DNA of 64,000 bases, from positions 54,973,295-55,037,294 of the forward strand of contig OU015524.1 of assembly GCA_907165065.1 (NCBI GenBank), given 5' to 3'. Numbering within the stretch: the first letter of the stretch is position 1; each line of letters starts with the position of its first letter. Below the pieces are notes generated by a model. The model was not told the DNA's origin, did not search any database, and saw only the letters and a list, made by a program, of their open reading frames with translations. A program made the position numbers and the translations under genes. Positions 45,201 through 57,200 of the stretch are shown piece after piece. The DNA is from Caprimulgus europaeus. Its lineage: Eukaryota; Chordata; Aves; Caprimulgiformes; Caprimulgidae.

Positions 45201-48200
45201 GATGTTTATAAAGACTGAACTGTGTTTCACAAACAAATGACTGGGTTTGGTACCTACACAACTTGATTATGCAGTATGTTGCTGCTTCTCTGAAGTCATT
45301 GCATCTCATGGTGTGAGTGCAAAGCCACAACTGCTGCACAAGGAGTGCCTGGGCAAAGCGGCTACAATAGTGGGAATGTTCTCTTCTGAGGGAGTTTAAA
45401 GTTTGACTTTGAAATATTGTACATATAAAATATATATGTGGTTTGTGTTTTACATGTTCTCATTTGCTGAACTGACTGTAGCAGACAATGATTTTAAGAA
45501 AAACAGGGAACTGCATCTGGTGGGGAAATGTTCAGTACATTTTCAGTACTTGAAAATTGAATTCCACTCAAGTGTGGAAAGCACACTTGAGTGGAGTGAA
45601 ATAATATCCTCAATTACCTTCTTCATCCTCTCTCTGCCAAGGCAAGGTCAACCAAAACCTGCCATTTGGATTATTATGTTTGTTCATAATAATCAAAGAT
45701 AATTAGAAATTATTTTAGAATGATGCACTGGAGGTCTTCAGAATAAGTTTTCAGTGCTTCAGAGGAAACATTTAAGATATATGCTCATACTTCAGGGTAT
45801 TTGGTCTGATCGAAATATTTATTACGTGTGATGTGAACTTTTCATATGTGAAGAGAGTGAAAAGTTTGTGTGTATTCAACAAGCTGCAAAATCTCCATTA
45901 CCCATCCACGATGTAGACGGTGACATTTGTGCCTTTAATTCCACAATCAAGTTTAAATATTTCATGATGTCTAGGAATTATAAATATTTGCTGCAAACGG
46001 TCTCCTAGTTTTTCCTGATGTGCTAGAGCTCAAACTTGTTGTTCTGAACAGGAAAATGCAACCAAACGTACCTCTTAATCTCTAAGGATAGTTGTATTTA
46101 TGACTTTTTAAAAAGTTGCTACTAATTGGAAAGTCATCTTTGCACTTTCTGAATGCACACAAATATGCTTAAACGCCTCATCCAGTACCTACTTCACTGA
46201 AAAACTGCAGTTTGATTAGCAGATCATGTCACCCAAAAATAGGATGTAGGCTTAATTTCTTCATAGCTTCCATTTTCTCCTGTATGATCATTTTTCTCTC
46301 TTTTTTCATTCTCCTTTTTTTTGTTTGTTTGTGTGCGTGTGTATGTGTGACTTGATGTAGGGCTTGTGTTAAGACACCTTGGGGTCAGAGCCATGAGTTG
46401 TCTTGGAGTCATTAACTCTTGGGCATCAGCTGCCTGTACAAAAGCTTTTAGTGTGCTAGAAAAATTACATTGCAGGAGACGTGAACTCAAACTGTCTTCC
46501 ATTCACTGCAAGCTGAGCGTGCAAATGAATGAACCTGTGTGTGACCTAGTAGCTAAGTTCAGTGCCCAGGGTAACTTAATCACACATTCAAGCATGTAGA
46601 TAACTTATTCATAAACACAATATGAAACTACATCTGAAATTTGTTAAACTCTGTGTGTGTTCCAGCATTTTGTTTTTAAATGCTCCAGTGCTGTAGCTTT
46701 TATCGGTTAATTCTGGAAACTTTTCCACTTCAAAAATTCAAACAGAGGAGTAATAGAATATGGAAAAATTATGAAATATAATACTGCTTTTAGTAAGAAG
46801 TGTGTTGGAGTTTGAATGCTAGAAAATTTTAAATCAGTCCTTTTCACCAAACTTTAATAGATTGTTTTGTGATGAACTATCTTTTTGGTAAGATAAAAAT
46901 GAAGGGAAATAAATACTAACAATGCTTGTACAAGTTGTATGATGGTAAACATCTTAGGAACAGAACTTTCAGATTTGGAATTGCATTTTACTTCTAATGG
47001 GTACATATTGGATTGTATTTGTGCTCACTGTGTTTCTTGGGCCACAAGGTGCTTGAAAGAAAAGAGCAATGGTAGACAAAAAAAGGAAAAATACAGGGAA
47101 GAGTAAGTGGGGAAAATATCACTATGTTGATGCAGTGAAACATCTGACAGTCCAAAGCAAAGTCATGACTGAGGCAGTTTGTCAGGTGTTCATCATGTTG
47201 TTGCACAGCTCCTGGTTGGGATTTTGTCTTGAATGGGTCTTCGTCAGCTTTTGAGAGTTTGTAGTTGTGGATTCATCAGTCTGTTCCTGGCTTTGTTCAG
47301 TCATTTTAGTTTCACAGTGATCACTGTGCTTTTGTATCTAGAAGTTCCAGTCCCATTTTGAGGGTACCACTGCAGTGTTGTCATAATCTCACCTTGATGA
47401 GGTGACAGGACTTGCAACAATTCTCTGCTCAGAAATATATTTTTGACAGTTGTAATCTTGGATGGGAGATGTATGTAGGTGAGGCTCTCATTTATGGGAA
47501 ACTCGATTGCCCGCGCCGTCCGTAGCTAGGCTTCGCAGGTTTCCATGTAGATCATGAGAATGGTGAACTCATTAAAATCTTTGAAATTGCTGACACTGAT
47601 GAGTTGAAGATAGGAAATTTGAAAGAGGAGAACTATCACATATCCAGTAAAGTTCTTGCCAGAGTCACAACGGCCCGGGGTAGCTGTGAGGAGGTTACAG
47701 CTGGTGCAGTGTATCATCTCACTGTTTGTTTATTTTCTCTTTGGGAGACCTCATGTAGCTTTCCCACAGAAACCGCTCCACTGTAAGCTAATGTGATGTA
47801 TAACAAACAAACACAAAGTCTGCATATTCTTATCTTTGTTTTGATATACATAAAGAGAGAAGGCTTTCCAATGTTATGGAAAACTTACTTTGCCAAGGAG
47901 CTGGTCACTGCTTGGTAGGTGGCAAAGAAAGGAGTTTTAAGGAGGAAAATGATTGTGGGGCTTCTGTGTTTAGATTGAAAACATATTAAAGAAATTTGAA
48001 GAATAATGCAAATGAATGTAAAAGTCTCTTGAAGTTCATTAAAATTTACTGTATTTTAAAGGGGGCTTTTTTTCTAGATTTGCATAAGGTCAAAACGCAC
48101 CATTGCACAATTGAGCTAAAGTTAGCCGTTGGCAGTTGTAATTTTATACTCATGCGAGCAAGTGACCTAAGTTGCAACAGTGGAGGCTCAGTAGTGTGGC

Positions 48201-51200
48201 CAGCAAAAACATCCTTGTCCACAAAACAGTTTAATTTGATAATTTTATTTATAAAAGTTGATTGAAGTAGACCAGGTACGAAAAGGAAGGAATTTTAAAT
48301 AAGCTTTATAAGGAAATTATTGGAATAGAAATTTCTTATAGTTTTAGGCTTTTTTTGTTTTGGTTTGGGTTCTTTGTTTTTTTTTTTTTTTTAAACTAAT
48401 ATTTAAGATGGATGTTCTGGTAGCTTTTGAAACTATTAAATAACTGTTTAGCTCCTAAGGTTTCTCCTGTAGTCTTCAGGCTGCTACTGAGCCTCTGAGA
48501 ATCAAAGATGTCCTGCCAGGGTGTCTCATGTAAGATGAGAAGTTGAGGATAGATAAGTTTTTTTTTCCTCTGTAAAAAACCTTTCTTGTAGAAAATTCCC
48601 AATACTTTCTGACTCATTTTACACAGTCATTTTAGAATAGGCCATCTAGTCTTACCAGAGCATTTTAGTAATGTGGCACTTGATTGTGTCTGTCTTCTGC
48701 AACAAGTAGATACTATTCTTCAAGCAACTACTAATGTGCCTTCTGGTTGTGCATTTGCCAATTTCAGTTTCCTTTCCTTTAATGAATAGTAGCCTACATC
48801 TTTGATTTTGGCTTGTTTCATAGGAGTTGTAAAGAGTCCCTGCTCAGCTCTGCATGCCAGGTCAGCCTTCTGCCATGTTTTAAGCTGCACATGAGTAAAG
48901 AACCTAGTGATGATTCTCTCGAATGTGAACTTCATGTGCCCAACAAGCAGCACTGCAAATACAAGTTGTTCTGTTAGCAGTGCAGCTGTTGTGTGCACTG
49001 AGTCTTTGGGGTTTGTGGAAAGTCCTTTACTGATAACTTCCAGTAAACAGTTATAGATGTCACCTTCATAGCAGAATAGTTTGCTTTTTGGTGGTATAGG
49101 TTGGTTGGGGTTTTTTTGGTGGTGTTGTTTTTTAAATAACTAATAGCTTAAAGAGTTATTATCTTAAGTCTTTGAATGAGTGCAGTAATGCCTCAAGATT
49201 GCTCTCCTATTCTTTAAACTCATCTTTAATACTGTGGTGGTTTCACTTGGCTAGCAACCAAACACTGAACAGCTGCCTACTCACTCTCCTCTGCCCACCA
49301 GGGAACAGGGGGGAGAACTGGAGTGGTAAGGGTAAGGTGACTTGTAGGTTGAGATAAGAACAATTTAATAATTGAATTGAAATAAAATAAAACTTAATAA
49401 TAATACTGGTAATAATACTACTAATAAAAGAATGGTAATAATAGTAATAATAAAATATACAAATGAGTGATGTATAGTGCAATTGCTCATCACCTGCTGA
49501 CCAAGCCTGGACCATTTCCAGATAATGATCCTGAAGGAGTGACAATCCCAAAACTGAAAATGCAATCCCAGAAGAGGAGGAACCCAAATGAACAAGAGCC
49601 TGCGAGACCCTCATTAGTATACTGAACATTATGTTATATGAAATATCCCATTGGCATATCTAAATGCTAGTTTGGGTTACTAATTTTAATATTTTACCCC
49701 TCTAGTCATTTACACCTGCAGACTAGCAAAACACAAAGTCCTTCGATTTCCAGTGACAATTGAAAACATCATTATGTTATTAACATTCTTCTCATAACAA
49801 ATTCCATACTGAAACCAAAACACAATGGTATTCTAACTACTAACAAGAAAAGTAGCTCTGTCCCAGCCAAAAACCAGGACAAATGCACAGGAATAAAAGG
49901 AACAAGTAAATGAGATTAGTACAATAGACAAAAGTGAATGAGACAGTAGGAGAACAAGGGACAAGAAGAAACCATGCTAATAGTGATTTGGATGGGTTGT
50001 GGGCAACCAGTGTTAGAACAGTAGTCAGGAAGGTCAAACTGGTAGTGAAAGTGAGTTAATCTGAAAGAAGCATCTTTGTACAAAAGTTAGGATCCTGGGA
50101 CAAAATGGAGATGGAAGAAATAGTGGTGGGAAAACCAGAAGCTGTCATTGTAGTAACAGTAAAACCAGGAGGGCTCGCTGTCGTGACAATGTAGAGATTG
50201 AAAAGTGTCCATTCTTCTAGGAGCTGCAAATATGAAAGTGAAAGAAATGAAGTGGCATTCTGTGCTCCTTCAGTAGATCAGAAAGAAATAAGAAGGCATA
50301 GAATGGATAAAAAGACGTCAGGGACCAAAACTGCTTTTGAGAGTAGATAAAATGGATTCTTCTCAGGCTATGCTTTAAATCTCCTACCTTTTGTTGACTC
50401 TACATAGATATTTTGGTAAAACTCCATTAATTCCCTTTTAAGTCAAGGGAGTATGGTTCTAGGAAGGTGGGGTGATGAAATAGTGTGGATAGTAAGTTAT
50501 TGACAATGCTTTAGAATCTGATGGTTGGCAAACATGATGTTATATATGTGAGAAAAAATTACTAAAAACAAATGCCCAAATTAAGTAACCCATGTACTAA
50601 ATGGTCATATAACAGTAGTTCAAAGCTATCAGCAGACAAAATACTATTTATGAAGAGTCTCAGTGCAGGGAATCTCTTACAGATGTACTAAATCCCATTG
50701 ATTTCACTAGAACTTGAGCTAAAAGATTCATTTTACTAATGTTTTTATGCCATTTGAATTGTGATCTGAGGATAGCAGTATCTTGGAAAAACTGCTAGTT
50801 GGGAAAGGAAGTGTTTCTAATTAGAGCTAGATGTCCTAGCTCAAGTTTTGAAGAGGTCATAGGATAAGGTTTCCTCTTTGTCTAGGATGCCTGTGCTTGC
50901 TCATATTTGCTTGGGAATGAACTTTAGTTCTTAATGTCAGCTTCACTAAGGTACTTACTTCTCTGCAGGTAGTGAAGGCAGCAAAGATATGAATGGTTAC
51001 ACTTTGCCAAAAAGCAGGACTTGTGTGAGAGTGGTGTGAATGGAAAAAGGACTGGGGCTTTCTCCTTTTGCCAGTCAGAAGGAGAAATGCGGTGCCTCAA
51101 ATGAATTATTTGAATGCACTTTGGAGACATGAGATGTGTCCATACTTTAAGAAAGAAAAAAGAAAAGAAAAGAAAAGAAAAGAAAAGAAAAGAAAAGAAA

Positions 51201-54200
51201 AGAAAAGAAAAGAAAAGAAAAGAAAAGAAAAGAAAAGAAAAGAAAAGAAAAGAAAAGAAAAGAAAAGAAAAGAAAAGAAAAGAAAAGAAAAGAAAAGAGA
51301 AAAAAAACCCCAAGACCTCCCACTTTTAACATGGATCATAAACAAATGTGCTGACCTTGAAAGTGGGGAGGGCATGACTTAAACTGGGATGTCTCAGTCA
51401 CACAAGGCTGATGGAGTTCGCTACTTGCACAATCAGCTGCCATCGTCCCTTCATTAACGGGGCAAGAATAGAGTTTTTGAGTGGAGGTTAGAGTCTCTGA
51501 TTTGAGATTCAGTGTCTTTCTCAAATTCTGTCCTGGTTCAATCGTGGTGTAGATGTGGAAGTTGTAGCATGAGGTTTTTGAGCTTTAGTATGGGAGGTCA
51601 GACTGTGATTGCGATTGTCCCTCATCACCCTTAAATGTGCAAAAATATCATTAAACGTAAGTGTAAAATAAATCAAATTCAGTTGAATATAATGACTTTT
51701 GTGTCCTGTTTTATTTTAAAACCAGTTTATCAGTCACTGTTGAGGGTTATGATGACATGGAAGCTGGAAAAGAATAGTTGATCTCTACAAACAAGTGTTG
51801 GTTATTTAATTTAAAATAATCTCTTATTTCATTCACAGTTTGAGCAATGGGAATAAACCATCTCATGCATTACTACAGAAAAGTATTAATACATGCTCAG
51901 AGTATCTTGATGGATGGTTTGTTAATGAAACTGGTGAGACTTTTGTGGTGTAATAAAAATGTCTAAATTCAATATATTCTTTTTAGAACTTTTGCCAAAA
52001 TAATCTTTTCTTTTTTTGCTGTCATAGTAAATTGCTTAAATAGAAGACACATGTATATTACCATTCCAGCTTGAGCTAGGGGCTAACATTGTGGCAGTAT
52101 TTTTGTGGAGATAAAGTCATCTTATTGAAATTTGCTGTACAAATATTCTTCATGGAAATAAAAAGCTGTAAGTTCTGATATACTTAGCCAGGCTGACATC
52201 AGCAAAGAATTTGATTAATCTTTTTTCTTGTTTTGCTAGAATAACCCCTACACCCCTAGGAGAGGGGAAAAGCACAGTCACAGTTGGTCTTGTTCAGGCA
52301 CTTACTGCGCACCTTAACATTAATTCATTTGCTTGTCTGAGACAACCTTCCCAAGGACCTACTTTTGGAGTTAAAGGTACATAATATTTGCAGACTCTAT
52401 GACCTCTTCCAGATTAAAAGGAAATCCTGCTTGCTTTTTGGTTTGGGGTTTTGTTTGTTTGTTTGTTTTTGTTGTTGTTTTTTAATTCCTTAGTTACTTC
52501 ACTAGCTCAGTGGATTGTCTGAATAATAGCGTATAGGATTTTTTTGATAAGTATATAACTAATAGATAAAGGTGTCTTGCACACATCTTCCCATGCAAGG
52601 TTATGCAGGTAATTCAGATAAAGCCCAAACATAATGAAAGGCATGGGGATGAGTTAGGCAGGAGGAGTTTTGTGCCAGCACACACTCTTCCAGACACTCC
52701 TCTGCTTGGAGACTCTCTAAAGATGTCTCTAAATGTTACTGTTTAATTATTCCTTGAGAAAGAGTCCTTAATCCACTCATATTGATTTGAAATATCCAAG
52801 ATAAGGAAGTTGGCAGCTATGCATATGGTTCAGCTGTGTCTGCATCATACGTTTGGTTAGGTCTGAACCTCTTCTCTCTGTTCTTCTGAGTTGTCCCCCC
52901 TAATCAAGGGCTGCTACCTTTTTGCCTAGAAACCCTTGTAAGAGCCTGAGGGCCAGGTAAGATCCAGCCAGAGTTCAAACCTATCTTCAATGCTGATAGG
53001 AAGTAATGCAATCTTTTTTTTGCCATTTCTTAGCTGAGATTGGTGCCTAACTGGGCAAGCACTCCCCATCTGCTCTACTTTGCTTTGCTGAAGTTTAAGT
53101 TAACAAGTTTGATTTCAGCTGGAAGGCTCCTGGTGCTTGGTACTTCTCAGCCAGGACTGGTGCATGTGAGTGCTCTAATCCTTCCACTCAACTTGTGTGT
53201 AGGCTACAGCAAACTCCTTTGCCTGTGCCCTGGGAGGCAGTGCGGTCTCAGGCAAACATCTGAAGGTTTTGTTCAGAAGCAGTAATTGCTTGTGACTGCC
53301 ATGTCTTTCCATCCAACAGCTGCATGTGCATGACTATGTTCTAAATCTGGGCAGGAGCGGAGGGTACCTCTTACCTATCCAAAGTCTGGGCCAGCCATCA
53401 TGTGTAGGCTTTCCTGCTCTAAAAAACCAGCAAGATTTAAGAAATTAATGTTCATTTGGGTGCATCACTGATCCCCTAATAGAAATAAAAATGCTGAGAA
53501 ATGGGTCATCAACACTGTGTGTTTCACTTTGCGTGTTTAAGGGTGGATGGTTTGGTTTTTTTTTTTTTCCAAAACTGGTGCAAGTCTGAAGTGACCATGT
53601 GCTTTCCTGTACAGGTGGAGCAGCTGGTGGTGGATATGCTCAAGTGATTCCCATGGAAGAGGTGAGGCAGTGGGGCAGGCTGCAAGTCCCTGTCTTTCTG
53701 TGAGGGGTGGACAGGCTGAGGTGGCCACCACAGCACTTGGTTGATGGCAGTGGTCTGCCTGGAGGATTGGGGTGGCCTTGCCATCTGCATGTGGTCCTTG
53801 CCACCTCCATGTGCATGCTGTGTGATATGGCGCAGCTGTGGAGCCGGGATATAAAAACATTGCACAGATACTGTACTTGTTTGTAATATCTCAGCTATCA
53901 TTCAGGTGCTTCCCAAGAAGAAAGCCTGCTATCCATGTGTAACATACGAGACAAAAAGCTGTCCATGGCTAAGTTTTGCCTTGTATACCCACATCTATTG
54001 CAAAAGAGAATGAAAAAGCGTTACTTTTCTGATAGCATAGAAATAGGCAGGGAGGCCAAGGCCAAGTGAGTTGAGGAAATTTGTTTTTCAAATGTATATT
54101 TAATATGTCTTTTTATCAGAAGTCACCAAGTGTGGCAAAGCAGACTTGTTTTTAGTGAGGCTGATCCTCCTGTGGTGGACAGGCCCAGAATACTGTGGAG

Positions 54201-57200
54201 GGGTGAATATAACAACTTTTGCTAGACTAGTAAAAGGAAGATGGTTTGGCTCAAAAACAATGATGAAACAGAGAAGTCTCTTGTGAAAAATTGTTTTTCA
54301 CAGGTGCAGGCTGCTGAGGAGCTGCAGAAGCCAGGGCTCCCTATGGGGATGGCCAGGCAGGGCCCATCCCACCCCCCAGCCAGGAGCAGGCAGCCGGGGG
54401 CACCGGGGCAGCCCCAGCCCCAGGCACCTCCCTGGGAATGGACTGAGACACAGGCCTGGCTGTGGCATGGCTGGGGCAGGGACTGGCAGCCCCAGGGGCT
54501 GATGTGGGGTCCTGGGCCATGGGGGAGCCCTGTGGGGCTGGGCAGGGACAGGGCTGGTGGTGCCCCTGCGGCCCTGGTACTGGCAAAGTGGAAGAATTGC
54601 TTTCTTACCTCTATTAATCTGCAGCTTTCCTCTGCCCACAGGTGAATGGATTTAGGTTGAAGATGGCATCATTGTCAGTCTTTGAGGGCTTCTGAAAATA
54701 GCGTGGCGGCTTTTGAAGGAGCTGGCTGGGTGCACACTTTCAAAATACTCGCTGTGGAACTAGCAAAGTGTCCACCCTGGTCAGGCTCAACATTAATGAT
54801 GCTAAAGCTATGTGATCCATGCATTTATGGACAAGTTGGGTCAAGGACAGAGATCAAATGTAGATGTGTGTGTAGTGTTTCTTGTGCGTTGGCTGCTGCC
54901 ATTGGTGCTGGGTGCCTCCCTTAGCTTCCCTCCCTTGTCCTCAGCAGGCTTAGCCACGTCCCCAGGGGCTTCAGCACACTGTAGTTGACAGCAGAGTTCT
55001 GTGTTGCTTTCCAGAACATAAAACAGAAGTGGGTTCTCTGGGTGAAGAGGCATGCAAGGATAGCTAAGCTTATGCATATGTTCACAGTGCTTGTTGGAAA
55101 TGCCTGATGGTTTAACCCCCAAAGGGTCTAATTTAGACCTCACCAAAACCACTCCATGGCCTAAACTGGTTAAGTACCACCTTGAAAGTGAACAAGTGGT
55201 TGAAGCAGAGCCCTGATGTGGCACTTGGAGTTTTGATCCTGTGTTGCACATTTGATCACAGTCAAGGGCTTCTGTCGGGTGCTGTTGATGACCCCTCCAG
55301 AGTCAGTGCTACAGTGCAATTAAAACTGACCTTCCACCTCCTGTATATCAATAATACAGTACCTACGTAACACAGGTCCTAATCTAACTGCTGATTGCAG
55401 ATTTTTCCACAGAACTTAGTTGCACAAAGTTTGTACCAGCAAAGCTCTTGCCTCATCTGCTACAAGCTATTCTCCTGTGGCTAGCAGAAAGCTGGCATAC
55501 ATCCCCAAAGCCAGCACGCACAATATGCTCCAGAGGATTCTGCAGAAATCTTCATCTGGTCCAAGTCAAATATAAGCATTGACAGTAAACTGATTTAGTA
55601 TTGATGGTGTGGAACTGTAGCCCTGGGCTTTTCATTCTTGGATCATTTAACAAAGAATAAAGATGCCCGTGGCTTTGTTTGGCTAAACTAAGGGTAGTTT
55701 ACCACATAGTCAAGTTAAAACAAGTCCTTTGTATTGTATTGCTTGGTGTATTTTCAACATGATAATATTTCATCTACACTTATAAATGACTAATTAGAGC
55801 TGCAACCTCAAGGAGATAGCACTGATTTTTTCCACTAATCTGTCTGAGATTAATAGGTTGGGTTAAATGGTTTCTTTTTAAAAAATTGTTGTTGTTTTCA
55901 CCTTCTAGTTCAATCTTCATTTGACTGGAGATATTCATGCTATAACTGCTGCAAATAATTTGTTGGCTGCTGCTATTGATGCTAGGATCTTACATGAAAA
56001 CACTCAGTCTGATAAGGTGAGAATTATTTTTTAATATCCACATGGCATTTTTTTCTTTTAAATAAATTGCATTTCAAACCAAAATAAGTTGATTAACTTT
56101 TTATATTTTCACCATGTGAACAGAAACTGTTGCTGTGAAGCCGTTCTATGTTCTGCTGGGAAATTGTGCTTATAGAATATATTCTTCTAGCAAATTGCTA
56201 CCATAAGATAGTCTTTAAGATATGCCCAGAACCTTGTCAACTATTTCAGAGTGTACTAAATAGTCTGATAAAAGATGTTTTCTCTACATATAAGTCTTAA
56301 TCTTTTTAGTAATATGTATACTCCTTTTAAAGTGAAAAATTACATTTCTGAGGTGTAGTTGAGTATGATGTACTTTAGGAAGGGATTGTGGGGGAATATC
56401 AGCTAGATCCTTTTCCCTCCACTAAGTCTATTGTGACCTTAACACAAATGCTAAATGAGTCTTTAAATGAGAAAGTAAAGGAAGAAACCTCTTTTTTTTT
56501 TTTTCTTTTTTTTTTTCTATAGTGTTAAAACTGAGCAGGGTTGTTATAGCCCTTTGTTATGACACAAATGTGGATTTAGGCCAGTTTGCGAATGATAGTT
56601 ATAGCTTGTATAATTTGGATCTTGGTTAAAGTTTTAAAGAGTTCCCAATTAAAAAAAAAAAATTAAAAAATTGGTGAAACATAGAAACACAGCAATTTTT
56701 GTAATTGGTCTTAGACTGTTAAATCATAGGCATTGCTCAAAAGCCTACCACCTTCTCAGAACTGTTTTTTAAATGGCTAAGCAGAAGTCCACAACTTACA
56801 TGGCTGGGGAATTCTTCCTTAAATTAGTCTAAATAAAGTAAAAACATTAGCTTTTTATTCAACTCGTTCCTGGTTGTAACTCTTTCTTTCATTAGCTTCT
56901 CATGTTTTTTTTCTAGGCTTTGTATAATAGACTGGTTCCAGTAGTTAATGGTGTGAGAGGATTTTCTGCTATTCAGCTTGCCCGTCTGAGAGTAAGTTGT
57001 TAATGTAGTCTCTCCTCAATTATAGTATGTCTCAATAAAATGTATTATCTTTTGCAACTCATTTAAAATTATTTTATGTATGGGACTGAGTTTGTATAAG
57101 CCCCCTTCATTAATTTATTAAGTCCAGACTTTTTTCTAAAAGAATCCTCCTTAAAGTAATAGGGTCTGGGTCTGATATTATTTTCATAACCAACATTTTT

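Larger units (their letters stand above)
43621..52239 (+). other. MTHFD1L intron 11
   Basis: 8.6 kb, the longest intron in the window. It carries a minus-strand CR1 tail (44450-44530), an inverted repeat (45563-45595), a CpG-rich spot (47503-47534), a solo LTR (49233-49881), an (AGAAA)n array (51161-51297) and a candidate alternative exon (51839-51953). Open frames of up to 158 codons on the minus strand around 44500-45170 show no recognisable protein. Confidence 0.8.

Noticed and set aside
51068..51382. Long lysine/arginine-glutamate open frames (and Phe/Leu/Ser frames on the other strand)
   Set aside because: They are produced by translating the AGAAA microsatellite. The period of five gives stop-free frames in all phases.
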